Shown here: positions 45,824-56,810 of the stretch, in pieces
Position numbering within the stretch: the first letter of the stretch is position 1
Layout: each line of letters starts with the position of its first letter
NCBI GenBank assembly: GCA_964023205.1
Contig: OZ026851.1
Location: forward strand, 10,457,637 to 10,521,636
Reading direction: 5' to 3'
Length of the DNA: 64,000 nucleotides
Source of the DNA: Lutraria lutraria
Taxonomy: Eukaryota; Mollusca; Bivalvia; Venerida; Mactridae
Position numbers and translations under genes: made by a program
The notes under the pieces: generated by a model
What the model was told of the DNA's origin: nothing
Seen by the model: only the letters and a program-made list of their open reading frames with translations
Databases searched by the model: none

Positions 45824-47211
45824 AGAGGGGTGATCGAAAATTAACTTTTTCTCACAAAATTGTTTCTTTGAATTTAGCACTCTGATACTCTATGAACATA
45901 AAGATAAAATATTTATCTACGATATACTAAAAAAATAATAACTTTTGACATGTATAAATGCACCCGATGCGTTGCTATAGTAACCCATGAATGAATAAGC
46001 AGGGCACGTGAAACAAATGGCTAGATTTGCTATGAAAAGAACGTTAAATATAAAAATATTAATGTCCAAATGTCGTGCAATTTCGTACGCGACTTATATG
46101 ACGTCTTATGCATATGTGTTGAAAATTTTGACGTCATATCTGTTACCGTTCGTAAACAACAGATAAACAGGCAACCCTTGCTGAGATAACAAATATTCAC
46201 AAATGATGTCTAGAAATCCGCCAGAAAATCGGGCAGTAATAAAATCTTTAGCTGAACTTGGCAACACAGCTACACAGACTTATGAAATGATACTGAAGAC
46301 ATCTATAAAATCATCTTTTTCATGGGCGCTGATTTCTAGATGGCACCGATGCTTTAAGGACGGGCAGATAAGATTGGAAAATGAATCAGGACGAGGACAG
46401 AAAAGAATTACTGACGTCAAATTGATCAAGTCAATTAAGGACGTCATTTATACGGATCGCCGAGTGACAATTAGAGAATTTGCGACTTAACTCTTCATAG
46501 TTATGGAACTGTTCATTAAATTTTGGAAAAAAAACACTTGAATATGCACACAGTAAGTGCTCGATTGGTACCGCGTTTATTATCTAATAACAATAAAGAC
46601 ACCCGTATTTTTTGCAGCGGTATCGTAAATAAGGTGACACTTTACCACTGATGAATATTGGTTGTTTTTATTTGACCCAAGAAACTAAGGAATAATCAAA
46701 ACAATGGAAAACACCAGAATCACCTCCCCTTAACAAGGCACGTGTCTCAAAATTGGCAGGAAAAGAGATCGATTTTCGTGTTTTCCAGGTACTTAAAACA
46801 GCTTTGAGGGGTAACAGATTCAATTATTTTACTGAACTTTCGTATGCAGCACAGAATGTTGTTTCTAGTCTTGACTCACAGTGGTATAAAGACATGTATG
46901 CACAATGGATTGATCGACACCGTAAATGTATCTCATGTCGGGGCGAATATTTTGACAAAGAAAGACGTTGTTAAAGGAAACATTAGGAAGACGACGTCAC
47001 TCGACGTTGAGTATCAATATCAGACTGCCCCGCTCCGATGTGATGTACCTCTTTTAAACTGGCGGGATTTGAAAATTTTAATGCAATGAAATTGATATTT
47101 GGTATACGGGCTGAATAAAGATTGGGAATAATGCTGTATTTGTTTCAACATTCTACTACAAATACCCTTCAAATACAAGACCCAGTCTCATTAGTTTTTT
47201 ATCACCCCTCG
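45824..47211 (+). mobile_element. Mariner transposon with both ends, catalytic core deleted
   Basis: The ends AGAGGGGTGATCGAAAA (left) and, inverted, CGAGGGGTGATAAAAAA (right) are flanked by TA. The plus-strand transposase starts at 46203 (NPPENRAVIKSLAELGNTAT, the mariner HTH domain). Further pieces in shifted frames are SARLVPRLLSNNNKDTRI (about 46560) and FDPRN (about 46670). The protein then jumps to VLKTALRGNRF and WIDRHRKCISCRGEYFDKE (46770-46970), the C-terminus. The segment with the second and third catalytic aspartates is missing. Confidence 0.85.
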
Positions 47212-47465
47212 TAGAGTTGGTTTTGATCAAAATCAGGTTATAAAAATGGGTTATACGAAATGAAAACTTTATTACATGGTCATTAATTAAAGTGTCTTTG
47301 GTCTCAGGTGAGCGATCTAGGGTCATCTTGGCCCTGTTGTTTAATAATCTGACTTAAATCATTCCTGTGGAGTCATCCTTTTGTTCTCACTGTCCAATAT
47401 TTTTACGGATTGACAACTCTCAATGGGCATCCGTCCGTTATTTATGAACCTGAAATGTTATCCAG

Positions 47466-47620
47466 GTAACAACAATAGGCCCAAAAAACGTAATCCGAGC
47501 CTTGTTCATAGACCGCTGTATATATATATATATACATTATATATTAATATTATATACATGTATATATACAGCGGTCTATGAACGAGGCTTAGGTAATAAT
47601 TTTTGGGGCCTACTGTTACT
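47466..47620. mobile_element. Fold-back MITE with AT-rich loop
   Basis: The left arm GTAACAACAATAGGCCC and CATAGACCGCTGTATATATA pairs with the right arm TATATACAGCGGTCTATGAA and GGGGCCTACTGTTAC. The arms are about 65 bp around a pure A/T centre. Non-coding. Confidence 0.78.
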
Positions 47621-47798
47621 TTATGGATAAAATTCAAGGTCCCTGTGCTGAAAACGACGCATGCGTAAGATTTTCGAATGCTTTAATGATTCGAAAATAA
47701 ATTTATCTCCTTATCCAAGTCTTGTTTTAATTAAGATTTTAACGAAAATGAAGCAGTACTGTATTACTCGTATTTACTAATTGGGTGTAATAACAACA

Positions 47799-47890
47799 GC
47801 CCGATTAGCTCAGTTGGTAGAGCATCTCACATGCTAGAAGGAGGTCGCGGGTTCGAGCACCGCATCATGTACATTATTTTCCTCCAATTA
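47799..47890 (+). repeat. tRNA-derived SINE, copy 2
   Basis: The A box TTAGCTCAGTTGGTAGAGCA and B box GGGTTCGAGCACC, with TGC at the anticodon position, are followed by ATGTACATTATTTTCCTCCA. The same head and tail occur on the minus strand at 640-755. The 5' GCCCGAT cannot pair with the 3' side, so it is not a functional tRNA. Confidence 0.8.
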
Positions 47891-48494
47891 CAAATATTAA
47901 ATATATTAAGAAACATAGCATCAATTGAGTAAATTTTATAACATTCAATATACACACATTTTTCAATACAATCCATACCTTGAAAATTAAGCATTTGATA
48001 TTACAAATCAAATCAAACAAAAGTATTACACGGAAATCCCACATTATTCACACAATCTTCCACATTGCACTGTTTTACAAACCATTTAGAATTTTAAATG
48101 AAAGGCCATCCCAATGGTCTGAATCGGTGCAAACAGGTTTTGAATAAAATGTACATTCCTCGTGTTACCCGAGCAGTGTGATTGAAAGGGTGTTGATTTA
48201 AAGGTATCCGTCATGTAGGCTTTTAAACAGTTAAATTCACACGCAATTTGATCTACTTATGCAAAAAAATGAATCCCAACTACTTGTTCAAAGCCACCTT
48301 CTTTAATGACTTTTAGTGAGCAATTTCGTTTTAGTGTAGCATAAGAAATAGGAAGCAATATCTATATGAATGACTTGATTTTGATTAGGAAATAGAATGA
48401 GTAATTCGACGAGGTACCTTTAAAAATTATAAATTGCCACGCTCAATGAATTGTGTAAATCCTTTGGAAATGATTTAAGTTACATATAAACCTC

Positions 48495-48577
48495 AAACTG
48501 TCCATTATGTAAAATATTGGAGTGTCTTCGGCGCTACATGCCTCAAACACTCCGATATTTTACATAATGGACAGTTT
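48495..48577. repeat. Perfect-stem hairpin
   Basis: The 31 bp arms AAACTGTCCATTATGTAAAA-TATTGGAGTGT and its inverse differ at one position; the loop is about 21 nt with CTTCGGCGCTACATG. Single copy in the window. Confidence 0.75.
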
Positions 48578-49072
48578 TCGGCTTATATCTATCACATAAT
48601 TTTATTTTTATACTGTTGAATTATCACAGTGGTGGATTGATGGTTCATTGAAAACATTGGAACAGCAAACACAAGGTCTTAGGTTCAATTATTGGCTCTT
48701 CAAGTATTTCAGGGATAATTTTTCAGTGTCCCCATCCCAACTAACCAGCAAGTACTGTGTTACGAAAATCACAAGAAATTATAGATCCATGTACAAGTGC
48801 TTTACACATGGCAAAATAAAGAACCAGGTTAAACTATTCAAAAGAAAGTTGAGGATATGAATGCCTGGTTTTCCTGTATCTTCCCTCCCCTCTGTCTCTG
48901 GCATGGCCATGAATAACCATGGCTGTCAAATGCACCGTTTAACAATAGGAAAATATGCTTTTCACAACATACATAAATTTACATTTAGTTTGTTTAATAA
49001 TAACTACCGGAGTGTACTTTGTTTTAGTAACTTAGTGATTCTGGGATATGACTTAGTTGAACTTGATTACTA

Positions 49073-49822
49073 CAGTACAACCTCTGTAGAGTAACGCCCT
49101 GTGGAAGCTGCAAATATTGGCCGTTGTTTAGAGGTTGTTGCACTACAGAGGCTAAATTTATAGTAAATATCACCTTAGGGAAACTTTGAAGGTGTTGTTA
49201 TAGAGAGGTTGTTGCTCTACAGAGGTTAAATTTATTGTAAGTATCGGTTTAGGGAAATTTTGAAGGTGTTGTTATAGAGAGGTTGTTGCCCTACAGAGGT
49301 TAAATTTATAGTAAATATCAGTTTAGGGAAATTTTGAAGGTGTTGTTATAGAGAGGTTGTTGCCCTACAGAGGTTAAATTTATAGTAAATATCAGTTTAG
49401 GGAAATTTTGAAGGTGTTGTTATAGAGAGGTTGTTGCTCTACAGAGGTTAAATTTATAGTAAATATCAGTTTAGGGAAATTTTGAAGGTGTTGTTATAGA
49501 GAGGTTGTTGCCCTACAGAGGTTAAATTTATAGTAAATATCAGTTTAGGGAAATTTTGAAGGTGTTGTTATAGAGAGGTTGTTGCCCTACAGAGGTTAAA
49601 TTTATAGTAAATATCAGTTTAGGGAAATTTTGAAGGTGTTGTTATAGAGAGATTGTTGCTCTACAGAGGTTAAATTAGGGAAATTTTGAAGGCGTTGTTA
49701 TAGAGAGGTTGTTGTTCTATAGAGGTTAAATTTATAGTAAGTATCAGCATAGGGAAATTTTGAAGGTGTTGTTATAGAGAGATTGTTGCCCTACAGAGGG
49801 CCACTCTGGAGAAGTTGTACTG
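49073..49822. mobile_element. Pogo-like MITE family B with internal tandem expansion
   Basis: The outer ends are CAGTACAACCTCTGTAGAGT and GGAGAAGTTGTACTG, with TA on both sides, as in 45091-45262. The inside is not unique sequence but a 74 bp tandem array (see 49189-49800). Confidence 0.8.
49189..49800 (+). repeat. 74 bp tandem array, about 8 copies
   Basis: The unit is TTGAAGGTGTTGTTATAGAG, AGGTTGTTGCCCTACAGAGG, TTAAATTTATAGTAAATATC, AGTTTAGGGAAATT. The copies are nearly identical; one (near 49665) lacks about 30 bp. The array makes up most of the MITE that encloses it. Confidence 0.93.
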
Positions 49823-49849
49823 TACATGTATAATATTACCATGAAATGA

Positions 49850-50783
49850 ATTAAATAATTCTTATTATCCAATTGCATGGCTGTGGTAGTAAAAGAAAGA
49901 TTAGTAAGATGGTGAACTGCAGGAAAAACTGTTTTCTGCAAAGACCAATCAAATCAAGGAAGTTTTCCTTTAATATAGGAATTACATCCTTCTTTAATTG
50001 ATGAAATACTATTGAAGAGGGATTGGGAGAGATTGTTCTTTTAAATAAATCAATAATGTAGTTCTTGACCACCATGATGAGTTTTATATTTTAGAATGTT
50101 TAGACTGCCAAATGAAATGTCAAATGACTTGATGGAATTCCACTATACCTTGACACCCTCTGTATTTTGATTTAAAAAATTTAAGACTTTGAGGAATGAC
50201 AGAAATTAGAAGTCAACGGAATCTGTCAGACATTTCCATCACTTGAAAGGATTACATGGTTTTGGCCATCTTAAAATCCCAGTCCATTGAAAAGTAGTGA
50301 AATATGGAATTAATAGAACCATATTCATTCTGAGTAGGTCCAACCTCAAAATATTTGCGGGTAGATGTTTCAATTAAGATTTTTCACACACAGTACCAAT
50401 GCATGGTTATGTAAAATTTGTTTTCATTTTGACTGCTGCAATTATCACAATAAAAAAATAAATGTACTTTTTTACCATCAACAACCTTAATTTTAATTAA
50501 ATCTAGAACACAAGAAGTTATTTTACAAATGCCTCAGTTTTAAATTGACTCATTCCAGACATAACAATAACCATCTATCGAACCAAGATCATACATCGAA
50601 AAATTTAAAGTATTGAAAAACATATATCTTACAAAACTTTTGAGGGTCATTTAGTATTTGCTGCAGATCAAAACAAGCACTTATAACCAATGATTGGTCA
50701 GATTTTGCTATAATTTCATCATTTTCCTTGTTTTCATAGGCTCCATTTTGCTGAAAACTCATGGAACTAGATATCAATCTAAT
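49850..50783 (-). pseudogene. Relic of a DDE-type transposase-like protein (FDLQQ / DNC-QN family)
   Basis: On the minus strand, 50633-50783 encodes SLVISACFDLQQILNDPQKF. 50384-50502 encodes KVHLFFYCDNCSSQNENKF then a TGA. 50084-49850 encodes LKENFLDLIGLCRKQ and, after a frameshift, VFPAVHHL. This order recalls a family of uncharacterised invertebrate proteins with 'FDLQQVL ... YSDNC-GQN' motifs that behave like transposase genes; that link is from memory. Stops between the parts show it is broken. Confidence 0.5.
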
Positions 50784-51279
50784 CTGATAATGAAAAATGC
50801 CTAGTCACCGTGCAATATCTTCAGAAATTAACAATTTTCAACAAGGGCAACAACTCTTACAAAATTTTAAAATGTTTTGTTAATAAATTGAAGTAACTAA
50901 GGTAACCAACAAACAAATAAAGATAATTAAGCAATACTACTTTTTTAGTTTCGTAATAGTAACTTTTTTTTCAGAAGCATTGAGCGGGTATGTCAAAAAA
51001 GTGCAGTCTTATGGAGTTAATACCTTAAAGTCCCATTAGCTTTTTGCTATAAAAAATATACAAAAAAACAAGCAATTACTAACATCATTCTAGATAATAA
51101 TTACCTCCAAAACGAGCCCTTTTCTTCTAAGGACACTCATTTCGCTGTGAATTTTGCTTTTGTAAACTGGAAAATATATAGAGCGTGTGACGTCACTTTA
51201 TGACTTGTACATAACATGACTGCAACAATACACAGCTGCTCAATAAATAGATTTTTTTTTCAATGATATCGAAGAACTC

Positions 51280-52001
51280 AAAACGCCAGTGCGAGAGTTG
51301 GACATTCAGATGACACCATTGAACAGGTAAAGAAAATTGTAGAAGAAACACCAAAAATTTCCTTCAGAAAAGTCATGAGGGACATTACTAATCATGGTAC
51401 TGGAAACACCAGTTATGGAACAGTACATACAATCCTAAAATATGATTTGAAAGAAAGACCTTACAAAATAACTATCATGCAACACCTTCATGATACAGAT
51501 GTTGCTGTCAGATTAGACTTTGCTAGTTGGTTAGTTCAGAATGATGATATCATAGACAATATTTGGTTTAGTGATGAATGCCATTTTTATTTGAATGGAT
51601 CTGTTAACAAGCAAAACCTGAGGTATTGGAGTACAGAGAAACCAAAATTCTATGAAGAAAAAACACTGCATAGTGACAAATTGACAGTATGGGCTGCTTT
51701 GAGTTCAAACGGCATTATAAGACCCTACTTTTATGAAGAAAATAGTGAGACAGTTACTGTTACAGGTAAAAGGTACATGAAAATTGTTAACAGGAACTTT
51801 ATTCCAGCACTTAGAAGAAGGGGAGCCTTTGACAACTATTGGTTTCAACAGGATGGGGCAGCACCCTACACCGCAAATGATGTGTTGGCAACATTGGAAA
51901 GAAAATTCGACGGCCGATTAATATCACTTAAACCAACTATGAATGGCCACCACATATATACCGAAAAGCTCTTCAAAACACCCTTTTATAATATATCTTG
52001 A
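51280..52001 (+). pseudogene. Tc1/mariner-like transposase, C-terminus lost
   Basis: The frame is open from about 51280 (VGHSDDTIEQVKKIVEETP), through the ATG at 51375, to 52001. It contains RLDFASWLVQNDDII, IWFSDECHFYLNG (first catalytic Asp) and NYWFQQDGAAPYTANDVLAT (second catalytic Asp). After GRLISL the expected 'NEWPP-SPDL-P-DFFLWG' block is replaced by unrelated residues, so a frameshift removes the third catalytic residue. The N-terminal DNA-binding part is truncated: a stop lies just upstream in frame. Confidence 0.82.
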
Positions 52002-52364
52002 TGATGACCACATATCAGCCATAAGACACAATTTATGATTAGTACAATACACAATAATGCTACATGACATTATAAGCATACTCTTTAAATATCAGCATTC
52101 AGTGCAGGTGCCAGTTATCAAACCAAGAATTGTGAACAGTTCGTCATTTTTTTTTCTTTTTATTGTTGGTCATTATTCATACACTTTTTTCTGATGCATA
52201 TTGAAAATAAAGTTTGTTTAACTTCATGTAGAATAACATTAAAGTATACAGTCCGGTTTGGTACATGCTGATATGGAATTAGGCCATTTTGGTATCAGGC
52301 CGTTCTTGAAGTGGAATGTTTTGAGACGCATTCTTCGAAAAGGAGCTGTTATACGGCGACATTT

Positions 52365-53012
52365 ACCGGGTCGGACTTGATTAGGCTACTCCATTTACTA
52401 TTTTTGCGCTTTCTACTCCGAACTTGAATCAAGTGCCTGAGAGTAGTTACTCGGAGTATACTCCGAACTATCCACCGTACCGACAGGGAACTGTCGAGTG
52501 TGACGTCATAAACCAAGATGGCTGCATCAAGTGCTTCATTATTACTTTTATTAACATAGCTGTTTTGGTGAAAAATACTTCTTTTGTTATTTTAGTAAAA
52601 GAAACATGCAATATACAACTTGTACAATTCAAGTAGATGTATATCTCTATATGGCTCATAAAAACTGTACGTTATTCTGATAGGACTTTTCCATACTTGA
52701 TTGTTTGCAACCATGGCAACAATTAAGCACTTGTACTCATAATTTTAATTAACATTGTATACAGCTACATGCTCAGTAAAATCATTCTATGTTCATGGTC
52801 TTGATATGACACCACTTACAGATGCAAATAATCATTATTTTCATATGATGTTGAAACTGCTGCCTTATGTTGCACTTATACATACCTAAAATAGAAACTC
52901 TGCTTCTGTCGGCCATTTTAGTACTCCTGATTTATTTGATTCATTTGAATTACTCGGAGTGTTCCGAGTGCACTCCAGATTCAAAGGAGTATTTAGAATC
53001 AAGTCCGACCCC
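52365..53012. mobile_element. MITE-like element with GGTCGGACTTGATT ends
   Basis: Left GGGTCGGACTTGATTAGGCT and ACTCGGAGTATACTCC-type words are matched by inverted sequence on the right (GGAGTATTTAGAATCAAGTC, then CGACC). The total is about 650 bp. The small frames inside have no recognisable motif. Confidence 0.6.
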
Positions 53013-53261
53013 GATCTCGCTACGGAATATATACCGTCATCGCACGAGTTCCATTATGATCCATCTGTCTTAACTCATACACTGATTCCACATACCATTC
53101 ACACACTGAATCGACATAATAATTGTGATCAATTTCACAATAATAGTTATTGATAGCTTATTCCTTCGCAAATTTATGTGTACCACCATTCTGTTCTCTG
53201 CACTTCGATGGGAAAACCCCACATTCTATTTTTAGAATGATCGAACTAGCTCTAGCCAATA

Positions 53262-53432
53262 TTATCGATCAATACACGTTATGGATATAAAGGATTTATA
53301 TATGTTTACATATCATGTCAAAAAGTCACATATAACACACACAACAATAGTAGATTAATGCAAATACATGCATACGTCTATAGAGAAAGTACTGACCTAT
53401 TGAGCGAAAGCCGAAAGTAGAACTATTTTACG
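53262..53432 (+). repeat. Dispersed repeat, copy 2
   Basis: Same order of words as 38752-38925, in the same orientation, ending GAAAGCCGAAAGTAGAAC. Confidence 0.75.
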
Positions 53433-53559
53433 TCCCCAATCTTACAGCGCACAAAAGATGAGAGTAACATGACCATGACAGTTATGGAGCTCACAGCATT
53501 TTAGTAAGTCACCGATAGTAAAGGAACTTGACTGAAAATCAAGTTCCAACAAGATGTGT

Positions 53560-54320
53560 TTTATAAACACAATGCCCCCTCCGGTTGCCCTTTTTGAAAA
53601 TGCACAGGTCCTGTAGAGATTGTCATGATGAACCAAGATATGAAGTTTGATGATTGCAGGTGGTAGCGTTTTGATTTAATAGGCAAGGTTAAATTTTGGT
53701 ACAGGCAAACAAAGGGTCGTAAATCTGCTAAAACCTATCAATATGTGCTGGTGAACATGGTGACAATAGTTCTATCAAAGTTTGGTAAAAATCCCTTGAG
53801 AAATACAGAAGAAGTTGCAAACAAAAGAGTATTTCTCTACATAACACATATGCACAAAATAAACAAAGGGCCATAATTCGGTCAAAATTTATCGAATCAT
53901 AAAACCTTTACAACATGCATTGGGTATTTCGATAACAATGTCCATGAAAGTTTTATCAAAATCCCTTCAGAAAACAAGGAAACAAGAGTATTTCGCTGTT
54001 ACAATCACACAAAATAAACAAAGGGACATAATTCTGTCAAAAATGATCGAATCACAAAACCCAGAATGTAGGAGTAGTATCCTAAAAAAAATGTCGGAAT
54101 TTTTTTAAACACAATGACCCTGTGACCTTGACCTTTGACCTACTGACCTAAAAATGCACAGGTCCTGTAGAGGTTGTCATGAGGAACCTACATATGAAGT
54201 TTGATGGATGTAGGTGCAGGCGTTTTGATTTTATAGGCAAGGTTTAAGTTTGGTACAAACAGACAGACAAACAGACAGAGAGGCCAAAAACAATATGCCC
54301 CCGATCTATCGATACGGGTC
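53560..54320 (+). repeat. Duplicated molluscan-type repeat
   Basis: The block ATGCACAGGTCCTGTAGAGA, TTGTCATGA-GAACC, TATGAAGTTTGATG and GCGTTTTGATTTAATAGGCA occurs at about 53600-53710 and again at about 54150-54260. A GTGACCTTGACCTTTGACC stretch precedes the second copy, and it ends in CAGACAGACAAACAGACAG and AATATGCCCCCGATC. Confidence 0.75.
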
Positions 54321-54375
54321 ATAAAAATCATCTGTCTGGACATATTTTAGAAGCAGTAGTGACAAACAAGAAAAA

Positions 54376-54425
54376 CTATAACGAAACATAGGTAGACGAA
54401 TTAGACGAAGCAATGGGATCACAAT
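54376..54425. repeat. Partial left end of the 14781/15478 element
   Basis: ACTATAACGAAACATAGGTA and GACGAATTAGACGAAGCA match the left ends of the two copies near 15 kb. Confidence 0.6.
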
Positions 54426-55013
54426 TAAACACAAATATAATTCAGCATTACACCAATCAAATGATCGCTGTTGTAAGCTCCTCCCAAATGTTCCAATTAT
54501 AACCTGACCAAAACTGAGTATGAAAGAAGCATGCCGTAATCTACTTTTTTATAAACAAAATTACTGTTAGTTGCCACAATGTTATGTGTTATTGATCATT
54601 AATATATCTAAATGGAAAATTGATAAGAACATACAAACATCACATTTCTGTTGTAAATATATTGATGAATATACATGTACTCATTATCGCATTTCATGTA
54701 ATATGTCGGTGTCGCAAAAACTTGTGACAATTCATATTTATAAGCACTTCGTACAATTAACACACGGTTTATCGATTAATTGATTAGTAAAATCTTGACT
54801 AATTTACATCCCTAGATAAAATATTTTGAAAATTTATCAAATATAAACTTGACTCAACAATACATTATAGATGCATTTTGACACAAAAGAAGGGCATGGT
54901 AAGTACATAGTATTTATATTAGACGTGTTTTATTTATAACATTGTGCATTTTGTAAGTAAAAATGTAATAATGCATCATTATAAATGCAACAGGTTTAAT
55001 ATTAATACTATGT

Positions 55014-55490
55014 ACGAGGGTTGTCCATTAAGTATGTAGACATTTCTCATATCTCTGAAGTCCTTTATGATAACTGAATGATACATTGCATGGACAATTC
55101 TATTTCATGGTTTTGCAATTATAGACTTTGTTTTGCTTTGAAGAGCACATATTAATGTTTCCATGACAACCAGTAGCACTATGCAGTGCACAAGTCATTT
55201 GAATAATAAGTGTTGATATAAAACACTAAATAAAACAGTTAAAAATGTTGAATGAAGCGTGAAATTACGTCTGCCTAAAACCTGCTGTCATGGTTGTCAC
55301 GACGTCATTTCATTTCAAAACAACTGAAAAGCTTTCTTTTTTAGCAAGACAAGTTTGGTAATGCGTTACAAGACACAAACTTAAAAAAGATAATGTCGAA
55401 AGGAGATGTCATGTTGGGTACAATGATTCAGTTCTGTGAGGCCTTAGGAAAACACACCAACAAACCTACAGTATGATACAAGATGCCTGA
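55014..55490. mobile_element. Possible mariner-like end fragment
   Basis: TACGAGGGTTGTCCATTAAG is the kind of terminal sequence seen in Tc1/mariner-like elements. No transposase frame follows and no opposite end was found. Confidence 0.4.
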
Positions 55491-55519
55491 ACTTTGTTGA
55501 CATATACCCCCGCTGCCGC

Positions 55520-55960
55520 TTTGACACTAAGAAGGCAACAGTACACTATATGGCTAAGTTCAAGGGCACATAACTCTGCAATGAGTGGATCACTGGGCAT
55601 GAAATTTGTGTCTTGCACATCTACATTTCATATTGATAATATATTTCAAGTTCAATCTAATCCCTTGAAAAATGTGGAAGAAGTTTTTCCCACAAACTAA
55701 GACTTCCATTGTACACTATATGGCTAAGTTCAAGGGCACATAACTCTGTAATGAGTGGATCACTGGGCATGAAAATTGTGTCTTGCACATCTACATTTCA
55801 TATTGATAATATATTTCAAGTTTCAATCTAATCCCTTGAAAAATGTGGAAGAAGGTTTTCTAACAAACTAAGACTTCCATTGTACACTATGTGGCTAAGT
55901 TCAAGGGCACATAACTCTGCAATGAGTGGATCACTGGGCATGAAATTTGTGTCTAGTTCA
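55520..55960 (+). repeat. ~178 bp tandem repeat, 2.5 copies
   Basis: ACACTATATGGCTAAGTTCA, AATGAGTGGATCACTGGGCA and TCATATTGATAATATATTTC recur at about 55540, 55718 and 55890. The last copy is cut short by the MITE at 55965. Confidence 0.88.
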
Positions 55961-55964
55961 CATA

Positions 55965-56145
55965 CAGTACAAGCTCTCCAGAGCAACCCTCTGAAGAGCA
56001 ACAACCTCTCTATAACAACACCTTTAAAATTTCCCTATTATAAGCTTCTATCTACTATAAATTTAACCACTGTAGAGCAACAACCTCTGAACAACGGCTA
56101 ATATTTGCAGCTCCCACAAGGTGTTGCTTTTCAGAGGATGTACTG
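55965..56145. mobile_element. Pogo/Tigger-like MITE, family B
   Basis: Left end CAGTACAAGCTCTCCAGAGC, right end TTCAGAGGATGTACTG, flanked by TA. It contains AACAACCTCTCTATAACAAC and TAAATTTAACC words, the inverse of the 74 bp unit at 49.2 kb. Confidence 0.8.
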
Positions 56146-56626
56146 TAATTATATTTATGTTCTAATATATTGCAGAACAACATATCTTTTATTCCCTCAA
56201 TGTATGTACAAAACATGCAAATATGAGGTTTTTACTATAAAAAAATATAAATGAGGCTATAGAATTTGGACATACTGGAAAATATACATTTGTCAAAGCA
56301 TAACAAAATAATAATTAACAATTTCAGCATACAGAAAAGATACATTCTCACTTTTTGGATTTTACACATTTATATAACTGATTTAAATTCTAACTTATTT
56401 TTTGTGCACATTAGATTTTCCAGTTTAAACATATTCGGTCAACGGTAATAGATGGGTTTTCAAAATCGTTTTCTTTCATCATTAAATAGAGAACATTTGA
56501 ATAAATAATGGATCTCGTCAATTTTATCTTCACAGGTGTTACATAATCTTTGATTTATTGGTGTTCTTAGTCAGCTTCCTGTTTCTGTGGGTTATCGAGG
56601 GTTTCTGGTTCTAAATTTGATAAAAT

Positions 56627-56810
56627 AAGAGGGATGATCCAAAATAAACAGGACTGTCGCGCTCTTGGCAAAACTTATGGTTCAATTGTTAATAACTAAA
56701 CATATTTTTAAACCGCTATCTAATCTGCTTGATTTTTATGAATTTTGACAAAAAATATTTGACCATATTCCGGCAATGACGCCATATATTACCATGGTAA
56801 CGTGTAAAGT
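56627..56810 (+). mobile_element. Mariner-like 5' end fragment
   Basis: AAGAGGGATGATCCAAAATA is a mariner-type terminal sequence. About 180 bp follow with no transposase frame, and then the satellite array begins. Confidence 0.5.

Noticed and set aside
47799..47872. Functional tRNA-Ala gene
   Set aside because: The promoter boxes and anticodon region look right, but the acceptor stem cannot pair and the same tail follows the copy at 640-755, so it is a SINE.
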